DNA of 64,000 bases from the NCBI GenBank assembly GCA_964431385.1, contig CAYSJM010000006.1:33323-97322 (forward strand), given 5' to 3'. The translations under genes were made by a program, and so were the position numbers. This stretch comes from UTCHB3 sp964431385 (GTDB lineage: Bacteria > Bacteroidota > Ignavibacteria > Ignavibacteriales > Ignavibacteriaceae). Below the pieces are notes generated by a model. The model ran no database searches and had not been told where the DNA came from. It was given only the letters and a program-made list of their open reading frames with translations. This document shows, in pieces, positions 34,585 to 43,584 of this stretch; positions within the stretch are counted from its first letter, which is position 1; every line of letters starts with the position of its first letter.

Positions 34585-35346
34585 TCAAATCGGAATTGCT
34601 AAGTTAAATTGCACACCGTAAAAGAGTCCCCCTTTTGTTATGGGGGCTTCCATCACTTCTGTGCTGTTTTCCTCTACTGTAAGTTTGTTGCCGTTCTCGT
34701 CGGTCATCACACCAATGGAATATTCAGAGTACCCCATTTTACCTTCAAGGCTTATGTTCTGCCCGATAAGGTAAAAAATGAACCCTGAAGCGAAATTAAA
34801 TCCAAATCGATATTTGTCTGAAGAATATTTAACCCTTGAGACTGGATCGTTTATATCCTCAGTCTTTTTGAATAGAACCGCGTTACCGTAGGTGGCTTCC
34901 AGTTCAAGAATTTTCCAGGTAATTAATTTTGAAAGTGGAGTGCCAAGTTCGATACCCGCACCGAAGACCGTCTGCTTTAATTCAAGACTGTTTTTGTAAA
35001 TGCTGTATTTTCCCTTTATTTGGGCCTCTTTAAGTTCGGTAAGATTTTCGTAAAAAACCTTGACGGTATATTCGAGTCCTGAGATTCTGTTTCTAACAAG
35101 ATTCATACCAAGACGGTATCCTTTAAGCATGCCAAAGTCACCCATTGGAGAAAGAAGTGAATCTCTCCTCAAATTATTGAATGCAGAGACATAGCCGTTT
35201 AATCCCGGTGTTTCGTAATTTTTAACCTCATAACCGGCAAAACCACCAACCAGACCCAGACAACCAAATCCAAATTTATTCGATTGCCCAAATACCATTG
35301 CCGGCAAAAATATCAAACTTGCCAAAATCAGCTTAAAGACCTTCAT
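34585..35346 (-). CDS. Putative outer-membrane or exported protein, unknown function
   Basis: A 253-aa protein with a signal peptide ('KLILASLIFLPAMVFGQ'). The mature part is rich in aromatic beta-strand-like segments ('YRLGMNLVRNRISGLEYTVK', 'YRFGFNFASGFIFYLIG') and ends 'YGVQFNLAIPI', consistent with a barrel. I do not recognise the family. It is coupled to the downstream aminopeptidase by a TTGA junction. Confidence 0.65.
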   Translation of the reverse strand: MKVFKLILASLIFLPAMVFGQSNKFGFGCLGLVGGFAGYEVKNYETPGLNGYVSAFNNLRRDSLLSPMGDFGMLKGYRLGMNLVRNRISGLEYTVKVFYENLTELKEAQIKGKYSIYKNSLELKQTVFGAGIELGTPLSKLITWKILELEATYGNAVLFKKTEDINDPVSRVKYSSDKYRFGFNFASGFIFYLIGQNISLEGKMGYSEYSIGVMTDENGNKLTVEENSTEVMEAPITKGGLFYGVQFNLAIPI

Positions 35347-35347
35347 T

Positions 35348-35389
35348 AGCCCTCACACTTCAGCCTTCAGCCCTCATAATTCAGCCTTA
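35348..35389. repeat. Two 21-bp direct repeats, Cys-Cys-Thr-rich DNA (AGCCCTCAxAxTTCAGCCTTx)
   Basis: 35348-35368 and 35369-35389 are two imperfect copies of AGCCCTCACACTTCAGCCTT-type sequence, differing at about three positions. The second copy contains the stop codon of the MFS gene (35374-35376). Probably a local duplication. Confidence 0.6.
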
Positions 35390-36711
35390 TTCTTATGCAT
35401 CATCCCAAACTCAAGTCCGTGCCCCGTAGATTTTGCTTCTGCCCACTTCAACATGAATGCAAAGAAGAGACCAAAGAACCCAAGAGTTGAGAAGAAATAC
35501 ATACCAAGCTCATATCCACCACTCGAATCATTAGCCCAACCAATAAGGAAATTGAATCCGGCTAATCCGATATTTTGGATCATGGTCATAAGCCCGTATG
35601 CAGTACCCAGTTTTTGTTCCGGAACTATAAGTGCCACCGAGGGCCACATCACAGCGGGAATAAGGGAGAATGCCAAACCCATCATCGCCATCGGAATCCA
35701 TGGGGGAAGACTCGTTTGAAGTAGCATCATATATACAGGAATCAGGATCAGCGAACCCAACATCATCAAAAGAGACCTCTTTCCAATAAAATCGGAAAGG
35801 AGTCCAAAAAGTGGCGTTAGAATCATCGAAGCAAGTATCAGAATGCTGTTATACATTCCGCCAACTTCCCTCTCGAGCCCATGGTACTCCTGGAAAAATT
35901 TAATTGCAAAAGTCCTGAACGGGAAAATTCCGGAATAAAAAGTCACACATAAAAGGACAATAAACCAGTACGATTTACTGAAAGACAACACTTCCCTTAA
36001 AACCACTTTGTCCTGTTTAGCTTCAGGTTTCATGTGATAGTTGCTCTTTGCAAAGCTGTCAAGATACCAGTAAGCGAGAGCTGTAATCACTGAAATGAAT
36101 GCCATAATAACGGCAATGTACAGCGGCAACTCCCACGATGTGAAGTATGACTTAAAGAAAGTGGGTGAATTGTCGGCTGCGAACGAACCCAACCGTGCAA
36201 TTGTGAGATTTATGCCAAACGCAAAAGATAACTCTTTACCAATAAACCACTTACCGAGTGCCGTGGTAACAGCAACAATCAACGATTCGGCACCAAGTCC
36301 AAATATTAACCTGCCGAGCGACATCACCACAAGCTCGTTGCTTATATTAGTGTTGAAGACAGATCTGAAGGCATCACCCACAAAATAAAGTGAGTCCGTC
36401 ATCACTGTAACAACAGCACCTGCAAAACAGAGAAGCGAAAATAAGGTTATCGATTTTACTGTCCCTATCCGGTCAATAATCAAACCACCCAAAAGTACCA
36501 TCAAGATGTTTGGTACACTGTAAATTCCTTGCAGCAGACCTATATCCGAATCGGTAAATTTAAGTTGTGATGCTAAAAGATCGGCGACGGGTGCTATTGA
36601 ATCATAGACATAATAGTTCCCAAACATCGAAAGGGATACAAGAACAAGTACCCCCCACCTGACGGCGAAGGGTACCGGGTTTGAATTGTTATCTAAAGCG
36701 TGTCCGGACAT
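35374..36711 (-). CDS. Major facilitator superfamily transporter
   Basis: A 445-aa, 12-TM MFS protein. The loop 2-3 signature is visible as 'GGLIIDRIGTVKS', and a second version is 'FGLLSDFIGKRSLLMMLG'. 'SLGRLIFGLGAESLIVAVTT' is the TM4 region. Substrate not readable. Its position between PepD and the exported protein/aminopeptidase suggests a role in peptide or amino-acid movement. Two bases separate it from PepD upstream. Confidence 0.85.
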   Translation of the reverse strand: MSGHALDNNSNPVPFAVRWGVLVLVSLSMFGNYYVYDSIAPVADLLASQLKFTDSDIGLLQGIYSVPNILMVLLGGLIIDRIGTVKSITLFSLLCFAGAVVTVMTDSLYFVGDAFRSVFNTNISNELVVMSLGRLIFGLGAESLIVAVTTALGKWFIGKELSFAFGINLTIARLGSFAADNSPTFFKSYFTSWELPLYIAVIMAFISVITALAYWYLDSFAKSNYHMKPEAKQDKVVLREVLSFSKSYWFIVLLCVTFYSGIFPFRTFAIKFFQEYHGLEREVGGMYNSILILASMILTPLFGLLSDFIGKRSLLMMLGSLILIPVYMMLLQTSLPPWIPMAMMGLAFSLIPAVMWPSVALIVPEQKLGTAYGLMTMIQNIGLAGFNFLIGWANDSSGGYELGMYFFSTLGFFGLFFAFMLKWAEAKSTGHGLEFGMMHKNKAEL

Positions 36712-36713
36712 TC

Positions 36714-38174
36714 TTATCTTTCTGGAACAGTTTCTAATACTTTAACAAGGTGAAACCAGAATTTTTCGACAGATGCAATATGTACTTGTTCATCAGGCGA
36801 ATGTGCTCCGGTAATAGTAGGACCAAAGGATACCATATCCATATTAGGGTATTTTTCCTTAATTATTCCACATTCGAGACCCGCATGGATCGCTTTAACT
36901 TCCGGAACTTTACCATAAAGTGAAGAATAAGCATCTTTGGTAATTTTTAATATTTCAGAATTTACATCAGGTTTCCATCCCGGGTATCCATCGCCTGTCT
37001 CAACTTCAGCACCGCCAAGTTCAAAAACAGAAGAAACCATGGTTACCGCATCTTCAATTTCCGATTCCACAGAACTTCTCTGACTTGTTCCAATCTCAAT
37101 TTTGCCTTCAAGCATTGTAACAGTTGCCAGGTTTGTCGAAGTTTCTACCAATCCGGGGATGTCTGCCGACATTTTAAGCACTCCATGTGGAAGTGCATAT
37201 AACATCAGAATCAACTGATCTTCACTTACTTCATCGAGGACTTTCTTTTTCTCATCAATTTTGCGAATTACCACACGAAGATTTGGTTCAACCGAAGCAA
37301 GCTCCGATTTAACAATTTTCTCAAATTCGATAACCTCTTCGAGTACTACAGTCTCATCTTCAGGATCAACAGCCAAAATAGCAGAAGCTTCTCTTGGTAT
37401 GGCATTTCTCTTGCTTCCACCCTGCACTTCTGATACACTTACCAAATAATATTGTTGAAGTGTATTCAGTATCCTGGCAAGTATCTTAATCGCATTTCCT
37501 CTGCCTGTATTGATATCGAGACCTGAGTGACCGCCTTTTAGTCCGGAAACCAAAACCTCATAAAACAGGTAGTTTTCAGGAGCATCTTCCTGTTCAAAAT
37601 AGATTGTGCCTTTTGTGTCTCTTCCGCCGGAACATCCGATATAAAGTTCTCCAATTTCTTCAGAATCCAGGTTCAGAAGTATTTCACCTTCGAGCATATC
37701 TGTTCCAAGGTTGGTTGCACCAGTGAGGCCTGTTTCTTCGTCCAGAGTGAGCAATATTTCGAGTGGACCATGTTCAATGGTCGTGTCAACAGCCACAGCC
37801 AATGCTGCTGCAGCACCAATACCATTGTCAGCACCGAGTGTGGTTCCCTCAGCCTTTACCCAGTCACCATCGATGTATGGTCTGATGCCTTCGGTTTCAA
37901 AATCGAAAACGACATCACTGTTCTTTTCGCAGACCATATCGAGATGTCCTTGCAGAATAACAGTTTTTTTATCTTCAAATCCCGGTGTTGCGGGCACTCT
38001 GATGATAATGTTTCCGGCATCATCTCTTACATAGTCAAGAGCATTTACTTCACAAAATTCGAGCACATACTCAACTACTGCTTCCTCTTTTTTAGAAGGA
38101 CGGGGTCGTGCACTCATCTCCTCAAAAATGTCCCACAGTGGTTGTGGCTTAAGTGTTCCTAATCTGTCTCCCAT
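36714..38174 (-). CDS. pepD: Aminoacyl-histidine dipeptidase (PepD, M20)
   Basis: A 486-aa M20 family enzyme. 'VILQGHLDMVCEK' carries the first metal His and the catalytic Asp; 'GTTLGADNGIGAAAALAV' carries the bridging Asp; 'LLTLDEETGLTGATNL' carries the Glu-Glu pair; the C-terminal 'GPTITGAHSPDEQVHI' carries the last His. PepD cleaves Xaa-His and other dipeptides in the cytosol. The spacing and length fit PepD. It follows a PqqD-domain gene by 8 bases. Confidence 0.95.
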   Translation of the reverse strand: MGDRLGTLKPQPLWDIFEEMSARPRPSKKEEAVVEYVLEFCEVNALDYVRDDAGNIIIRVPATPGFEDKKTVILQGHLDMVCEKNSDVVFDFETEGIRPYIDGDWVKAEGTTLGADNGIGAAAALAVAVDTTIEHGPLEILLTLDEETGLTGATNLGTDMLEGEILLNLDSEEIGELYIGCSGGRDTKGTIYFEQEDAPENYLFYEVLVSGLKGGHSGLDINTGRGNAIKILARILNTLQQYYLVSVSEVQGGSKRNAIPREASAILAVDPEDETVVLEEVIEFEKIVKSELASVEPNLRVVIRKIDEKKKVLDEVSEDQLILMLYALPHGVLKMSADIPGLVETSTNLATVTMLEGKIEIGTSQRSSVESEIEDAVTMVSSVFELGGAEVETGDGYPGWKPDVNSEILKITKDAYSSLYGKVPEVKAIHAGLECGIIKEKYPNMDMVSFGPTITGAHSPDEQVHIASVEKFWFHLVKVLETVPER

Positions 38175-38182
38175 ATTCTACC

Positions 38183-38560
38183 TCAATTTTCAAGTTCTTT
38201 AAAAGTAATGATTTTATTGTAATACATCATGGAGAAGAATTTTACCAGCCTGGCGTCAGGTTCAATTTTTTCTCCAAGTTTTTGTTTAAGTTCTTCGCCG
38301 ATCTCTTTTACTTTTTTCTTTCCGTCAATCGACTTCCAGACTTCACTCCCGGTCTCATCAAGATCGAGCCTGAAGTCAGGATCCCGTCCGTTTTTCACCA
38401 TAAGATCATGCATCGGTTTCCATTTGAATCTTGGAATAAGAACGGTAATTATCCCGTTCTCACCCGTTTCAAAATTTTGTAACCTTACAGGTGTAAGCTC
38501 AAGGGCGTCAATTCCCTTGAGCTTTTTCCTGTCTGAATATTCTTTAAATAAAGTCTTCAA
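38183..38560 (-). CDS. PqqD-domain protein
   Basis: A 125-aa protein. The C-terminal half 'FRLDLDETGSEVWKSIDGKK' to 'FFSMMYYNKIITFKELE' is a PqqD fold, the peptide-binding partner of radical-SAM RiPP enzymes. No radical SAM or precursor peptide gene is seen near it. It could have another peptide-binding role, fitting the neighbouring OPT transporter (5 bases upstream) and PepD. The start is TTG (38558-38560). Confidence 0.8.
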   Translation of the reverse strand: MKTLFKEYSDRKKLKGIDALELTPVRLQNFETGENGIITVLIPRFKWKPMHDLMVKNGRDPDFRLDLDETGSEVWKSIDGKKKVKEIGEELKQKLGEKIEPDARLVKFFSMMYYNKIITFKELEN

Positions 38561-38565
38561 TCAGC

Positions 38566-40512
38566 TTATTTCTGTTTTGAAGTGGCAACTTTATAGAGTC
38601 CAAATCCGAGAAGAACAAAGACGCCGAGTGAAATAAGATCACCAATTCCGCCCAATCCTTCAACGAGACCAACATGCAATACATCGATAACATTTTTACC
38701 GGCTTCAACTTCAGTAGCAATTAATATTGCAAGAAGAATTCCTGTGAGTGAACCACCGGCAATAAGTCCTGAACTGAATAATGCACCAGGTCCAATCTCA
38801 CCATCATCAGCATTTGCACCATTCTTTTTCTCAACAAACCACTTGACCAAACCACCGAGGAAAATCGGGGCTGTAGTGGATAGAGGAAGATATGCACCCA
38901 CCGCGAACGGAAGTGATCTTACACCGGCGAGCTCAAGAACTGCGGAAATTCCCATACCTGTAACCACGAGACCCCATGGAAGATCCTGTGAGAGAAGTCC
39001 TTTGATTACTGTCGCCATAAGTGTTGCCTGCGGAGCCGGTAATGGATTCGAAGAAACTTTTGAATCGGCACCAATTCCTATTGCGTTATTTAAGATTAAC
39101 ATTGTAGCACCGATAACAACTGACGAAGCCACAACTCCGATAATCAAACCATACTGCTGCTTAATCGGAGTCGCTCCAACGATGTAACCTGTTTTCAAAT
39201 CCTGCGAGGTGGCACCGGCATTTGCGGCAGCTATACACACGATTGATCCAACCACGAGAGCTATCGGCTGATGTGCACTTCCCGTCCAGCCAAGTCCAAC
39301 AAAAATAAGACTTGTAGCCATCAAAGTGGCTATTGTCATACCTGAAATTGGATTTGAGGATGAACCGATAATTCCCACAATTCTCGAAGAAACGGTTACA
39401 AAAAAGAAACCGAATATCACGATCATTACTGCAGAAAGTAAATTGGTAGGAATCGAAGGGATGATTGCCATGAAAGCAACGAGGACAACTGCACCGATAA
39501 GTACAAATACAAGTGGTAAATCTTTTTCAGTTCTTAAGGTGCTTTTTCCTGCGGAACCCGCTTTGAAGTCACCTATTGAATCTTTAAAAGCACTTACGAT
39601 GGTTGGAAGTGTCTTAATAAGTGTCATGATACCACCAAAAGTAACCGCTCCGGCACCGATGTACCGAATATAGTTACCCCAGATTTCACGGGCAGACATG
39701 TCCCTGATCAATTTTTCCTTAACAGGAGGAAACGCAGTTTCAAGTCCACTACCTATAAGTGTAATAAGGGGTATTAAAACCAGCCATGAGAGAACACCAC
39801 CGGCAACCATAATACCGGCAATTCTGGGTCCGATTATGTAACCAACACCGAGTAATTCAGGAGAAATTTCCCCCATTACCGTACCATTCGGCAGAGCTGA
39901 TTTTTTATCAAAGGTGTAGGCGGGTGCTTCTTTCCATAGTCCAAAAACTGACATCAGCACTTTATAACCAAAAGAAATTCCCAAACCATAATAAACTTTC
40001 TGAGCGAGGTTTCCTCCCTTTTCACCTGCTACAAGCACATCCGCACAGGCTGTACCTTCAGGATAAGGAAGAACTCCATGCTCTTTCACTATCAGCGAGC
40101 GACGAAGTGGAACCATGAATAAAACTCCCAAAATACCACCTGCAAGGGCAAGCACAAATATTTGGAAATATTCAAAGTACTCAACTCCTCCATCGAGAAA
40201 CAGAAGTGCAGGGATTGTAAACACAACTCCCGCTGCAACCGACTCGCCGGCTGAACCGATCGTCTGTACAATGTTATTCTCGAGAATGGTCGATTTACCA
40301 ATCTTTTTGAATACTGCTATTGCCAACACCGCTATCGGGATCGATGCACTGACTGTTAATCCGACTTTCAGTCCAAGATATACCGTAGCAGCACCAAAAA
40401 TAATTCCGAATATCGCACCAAGTATTATCGCCTTCGGTGTAAACTCGGGCACAAAATCAGCCGCAGAGATATACGGCTTAAAAGTTTTTTCATTTTGTTC
40501 GCTTTGAGCCAT
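38566..40512 (-). CDS. Oligopeptide transporter, OPT family
   Basis: A 648-aa polytopic protein of about 15-16 TMs. 'LGAIFGIIFGAATVYLGLKV' and 'ENNIVQTIGSAGESVAAGVV' are strong bacterial OPT signatures, as is 'VPLRRSLIVKEHGVLPYPEG'. OPT proteins import small peptides or metal-chelate peptides with protons. It heads the run OPT-PqqD-PepD-MFS and is preceded by 173 bases that hold octamer array A. Confidence 0.93.
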   Translation of the reverse strand: MAQSEQNEKTFKPYISAADFVPEFTPKAIILGAIFGIIFGAATVYLGLKVGLTVSASIPIAVLAIAVFKKIGKSTILENNIVQTIGSAGESVAAGVVFTIPALLFLDGGVEYFEYFQIFVLALAGGILGVLFMVPLRRSLIVKEHGVLPYPEGTACADVLVAGEKGGNLAQKVYYGLGISFGYKVLMSVFGLWKEAPAYTFDKKSALPNGTVMGEISPELLGVGYIIGPRIAGIMVAGGVLSWLVLIPLITLIGSGLETAFPPVKEKLIRDMSAREIWGNYIRYIGAGAVTFGGIMTLIKTLPTIVSAFKDSIGDFKAGSAGKSTLRTEKDLPLVFVLIGAVVLVAFMAIIPSIPTNLLSAVMIVIFGFFFVTVSSRIVGIIGSSSNPISGMTIATLMATSLIFVGLGWTGSAHQPIALVVGSIVCIAAANAGATSQDLKTGYIVGATPIKQQYGLIIGVVASSVVIGATMLILNNAIGIGADSKVSSNPLPAPQATLMATVIKGLLSQDLPWGLVVTGMGISAVLELAGVRSLPFAVGAYLPLSTTAPIFLGGLVKWFVEKKNGANADDGEIGPGALFSSGLIAGGSLTGILLAILIATEVEAGKNVIDVLHVGLVEGLGGIGDLISLGVFVLLGFGLYKVATSKQK

Positions 40513-40609
40513 GTTTTTCCAGTGTTATGATTACCAAAAAATAGAAACTACAATTTACCTATAATTAACGAAATATCAAGGGAAGAACTTGGGAGAAATT
40601 GAGGGGATT

Positions 40610-40681
40610 GAGTACCTGAGTACTTGAAGTTCCGAAGTTCCGAGGTTCTGAAGTTCTAAAGTTTTGAGGTTCCGAAGTTCT
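40610..40681. repeat. Octamer tandem array A, 9 units
   Basis: Nine 8-bp units in direct tandem: GAGTACCT, GAGTACTT, GAAGTTCC twice, GAGGTTCT, GAAGTTCT, AAAGTTTT, GAGGTTCC, GAAGTTCT. Consensus roughly GARGTTCY. It ends four bases before the tetR stop codon and lies about 98 bases before the OPT start. The same unit set makes array B (43447-43528), in the same orientation. Confidence 0.9.
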
Positions 40682-40685
40682 CCCC

Positions 40686-41252
40686 CTACACCTTCAAATA
40701 CTTCACCGCCTCCACTGGATCAAGTTCGTTCATACCGAGCATATTTCCGAGGTTGGCACCATCTGAGATAGCGAGGATTATCGAGGTAATCTTTTGTGCT
40801 TCCTCTTTGGTTTTGCAGAAAGGGAGGATTGCCTCGGTGATCGTTTGCCTCATTTGCTGATAAATTTTGAGGATTTTGAAGCCGAGTTTTTTATTGCCTT
40901 GAAGAATTTCCAGATAAATAAAATGGAGGATCTTTGCGTTTTTCCTCTCCACTGTCAAAGCATTTATGGCAATGGAGAGGACATCTTTTCCTTTTTTGGG
41001 TGCAAATTTTTCGAGTTCTTCCTTTATTCTGATAGCGGTTTCCTCAAAGTTTTTCCGGGCGATCTCTTCAATCAGACTGTCTTTCGAGCGGAAGTGATAA
41101 TAAAGTGTTCCTTTGCTTATCTTGATGCTTTTCGCAACTTCCGCCAGACTTGTGTTCTGTATCCCCTTTTGAATTATCTGTGCAGAGGCTGTAGCAAGTA
41201 TTCTATCCCTGGTGGGCTCCAAAGGAGTATTCGGCTTTTTACCGGCAAGCAT
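40686..41252 (-). CDS. TetR-family transcriptional regulator
   Basis: A 188-aa TetR. The N-terminal HTH is 'NTSLAEVAKSIKISKGTLYYHF' (about 33-54), followed by a helical ligand domain. The start ATG overlaps the S46 peptidase stop (TAATG, 41250-41254), so regulator and peptidase are translationally coupled. It most likely controls its own operon, and possibly the OPT unit next to it; that is inference. C-terminus of usual length. Confidence 0.92.
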   Translation of the reverse strand: MLAGKKPNTPLEPTRDRILATASAQIIQKGIQNTSLAEVAKSIKISKGTLYYHFRSKDSLIEEIARKNFEETAIRIKEELEKFAPKKGKDVLSIAINALTVERKNAKILHFIYLEILQGNKKLGFKILKIYQQMRQTITEAILPFCKTKEEAQKITSIILAISDGANLGNMLGMNELDPVEAVKYLKV

Positions 41253-43417
41253 TATTTTACACCAAGTTCAGTGAGAAGCCAGGGTGCCCCGCCAACTTTT
41301 TCGACATTCCAAAGGACATAACGGATATCAACCCCGATTGAACGACTGTAGTCCTGATTCCAGGCATAATCATTAATTGTGGCACCAAAAGCACGGTCGA
41401 AATTGAGTCCAATAAGTCTTCCCCATGCATCGAGAACAGGACTTCCTGAATTTCCACCAGTTGTATCAAGATTATAGAGCATCGCGACAGGAAGGTCATC
41501 GAGATCGACATCTTTAAATCGACCATAATCTTTTTTCTGCCACAAATCTTTAAGCTTTGGGAGGAGTTTGTAATCAGGATTACCCGAATATCCCTTCTCG
41601 ATCACACCGCTAAGAGTTGTGAATGGTTTGTAATAAGTTGCATCGGCAGGTGTGTAACCCTTTATATAACCGTAGGTTAGACGGAGTGTAGAATTTGCAT
41701 CCGGTATGAACGATCTGTTCATATAGAGTCTTTTAACTTCAATGTAGTCTGCGAGTAACGAATTAAGATTACCGTCCGCATTTTTGGCAATCTCGCCCGA
41801 CCTTGTGAATTCAGCATCAAATTCTGCATACATATCCACCAACGGGTCTTTTAGTGCACTGAATTCGGCAGGGGTCATTTCCAATATTTTATTAAAATTT
41901 TCCTTATTCAGAAGTGAAGTTTTAGAAACGATGTTTTTGAAATATTCTTCAGCTTCAACAGCAACGGAACGATCCGTTAAAAACCGTTTTAATATCGGGT
42001 TGTCTTTTAATTCACTCCGTTTTGCAGCATCAGCTATCACAATTTTGAACTGGTTCAGATCAGCTTCTGGGATGTAATTTGTAAAAAGTTCGTTGATTGT
42101 TGCTTCCAACTGTGCTTTGTTTTTTGTCTTAAAAATGTTTGGTCTCTTTTCATCAGGAAGCAGTTTTGCCGACATATATTCAGCCATCAATTCACCAAGC
42201 TGGTATGCAGTTGAGAACCGCGAAAGAACTGTTCCAAAAAGATTTAGTGAAGTTACTTTAAATAACGGCTCATATTCTTTCTTGATTTTCCCCATCAATC
42301 CACTGTATTTAGCCTTAAGTTGAGGATCGGAGGCGATAAATTTTTCTAGTTCCACTTCCTCTTTCTCTTTTTGGGCGATGATGTCAACTTTGTTAAAACC
42401 GACTAATTTACCTCTAAAATTCTTTTCGGTATTAGCCATCGTCTTTATCTGTGGATCAAGTTTTAATTTCCAATCAGGATTTTGAGAACTAAGTTCTTCA
42501 AACTTTGCTATAACCGAGGCAAAAACCTGTTGCATATAAGGAAGCCGTACATCTCTGTGTAGCTTCAGAAACTCTGATGGTCTGTTCCTGTAAGTAACGC
42601 CGGGATAACCGAGCACAAAAACGAAGTCATTTTCCTTAACACCGTCAGGATTTACTTTTATGAATTTTTTCGGTTTATAGGGGACATTTTCTTTTGAATA
42701 AGAGCGAGCTGAACCGTCAGGAGCAACATAAGCTCTTAAAAATGAGAAGTCGCCTGTATGACGGGGCCATACCCAGTTGTCGGTCTCTCCACCAAACTCA
42801 CCAATCGCCCTGGCAGGCACATAAACCAGTCGCACATCCTTTAACTCTTTATATAGGAACAAGATATAAGTTTTTCCGATGAACATTTCCGACACTTCAG
42901 CTTTTATACCCGGTTCTTTTTGTGCCTCTTCGACAAGTTTTCTGCGGGCTTTGTTTATCGCATCAACTCTTTCCGCAGATTCTTTCCCCTCTGCTGCCTG
43001 AAGAATAACATCGGAAACATCTTTGTAACCAACGGTAATTTGACAACTCAAACCCTTTGCCGGTATCTCAAGCTCTTTTTTCCCGGCAATAAATCCGTTC
43101 TCAAGGTAGTTGTTCTCAACGGTACTCGCCTCGGCGACATAATCAAACGAGCAATGATGATTTGTAAGAATCAAACCGTCTTCAGAAACAAATGAACCTG
43201 TGCATCCGCCAACTTTTACGAGAGCATCAATAAGACTTACACCATTTGGATTGTAGATTTCTTCGATACCGATTTTTAGTCCGGCATCTTTCAAATTAAG
43301 CCCGGGAATCTCACTCAGAGGGAACATCCCCTCATCAGGTATTCTGGAACCGGCTAAAATAAAAAGAAGTGCAACGAGTGTTAGTTTAAGTCTGTATTTT
43401 TTTAAAGTTGTGAGCAT
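41252..43417 (-). CDS. S46 dipeptidyl-peptidase, probably DPP11-type
   Basis: A 721-aa S46 peptidase with a signal peptide ('LTLVALLFILAGS'). The His is in 'LILTNHHC' (H87), the Asp region in 'RHTGDFSFLRAY' and the Ser in 'TTGGNSGSPV' (S657). S46 enzymes release N-terminal dipeptides in the periplasm. In Porphyromonas DPP11 the specificity Arg lies 18 residues after the catalytic Ser; here Arg675 is exactly 18 after S657, in 'GLNFDRAF'. DPP7 has Gly there. This predicts Asp/Glu preference at P1. It is coupled to tetR. Confidence 0.95.
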   Translation of the reverse strand: MLTTLKKYRLKLTLVALLFILAGSRIPDEGMFPLSEIPGLNLKDAGLKIGIEEIYNPNGVSLIDALVKVGGCTGSFVSEDGLILTNHHCSFDYVAEASTVENNYLENGFIAGKKELEIPAKGLSCQITVGYKDVSDVILQAAEGKESAERVDAINKARRKLVEEAQKEPGIKAEVSEMFIGKTYILFLYKELKDVRLVYVPARAIGEFGGETDNWVWPRHTGDFSFLRAYVAPDGSARSYSKENVPYKPKKFIKVNPDGVKENDFVFVLGYPGVTYRNRPSEFLKLHRDVRLPYMQQVFASVIAKFEELSSQNPDWKLKLDPQIKTMANTEKNFRGKLVGFNKVDIIAQKEKEEVELEKFIASDPQLKAKYSGLMGKIKKEYEPLFKVTSLNLFGTVLSRFSTAYQLGELMAEYMSAKLLPDEKRPNIFKTKNKAQLEATINELFTNYIPEADLNQFKIVIADAAKRSELKDNPILKRFLTDRSVAVEAEEYFKNIVSKTSLLNKENFNKILEMTPAEFSALKDPLVDMYAEFDAEFTRSGEIAKNADGNLNSLLADYIEVKRLYMNRSFIPDANSTLRLTYGYIKGYTPADATYYKPFTTLSGVIEKGYSGNPDYKLLPKLKDLWQKKDYGRFKDVDLDDLPVAMLYNLDTTGGNSGSPVLDAWGRLIGLNFDRAFGATINDYAWNQDYSRSIGVDIRYVLWNVEKVGGAPWLLTELGVK

Positions 43418-43446
43418 ACCGTTTGCCTTGTGATTGTTAATTGTTT

Positions 43447-43528
43447 GAGTACCTGAGACTCCGAAGTTCCGAAGTTCTGAGGTTCTGAGGTTCCCGTGAG
43501 TTCTGAAGTTCCGAAGCTCTGGAGTTCC
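43447..43528. repeat. Octamer tandem array B, 10 units
   Basis: Units are GAGTACCT, GAGACTCC, GAAGTTCC, GAAGTTCT, GAGGTTCT, GAGGTTCC, a 10-base CGTGAGTTCT, GAAGTTCC, GAAGCTCT and GGAGTTCC. It starts with the same GAGTACCTGAG as array A and lies about 30 bases before the S46 start, thus in its leader or promoter region, between that gene and the ilvE terminator. Confidence 0.9.
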
Positions 43529-43531
43529 TAT

Positions 43532-43564
43532 AAAAAAAGCTGCCCTGTTATTCGCAAGGCAGCT
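43532..43564 (-). terminator. Rho-independent terminator of ilvE
   Basis: On the minus strand AGCTGCC (43564-43558) pairs with GGCAGCT (43544-43538), then a run of seven T (43538-43532) follows. It is 21 bases past the ilvE stop. Confidence 0.9.
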
Positions 43565-43584
43565 AAAGTGCTATTTATTTAATG

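Noticed and set aside
37711..38162. Plus-strand frames of 107 and 130 codons opposite pepD
   Set aside because: Antisense to an intact M20 peptidase with all motifs; no independent evidence.
38744..39187. 147-codon plus-strand open frame inside the OPT transporter gene
   Set aside because: Fully antisense to a well-supported transporter; the sequence is Pro/Ser/Ile-rich with no family match, typical of a shadow frame.
40610..43528. CRISPR array
   Set aside because: Units are only 8 bp in direct tandem, with no spacers and no cas genes.
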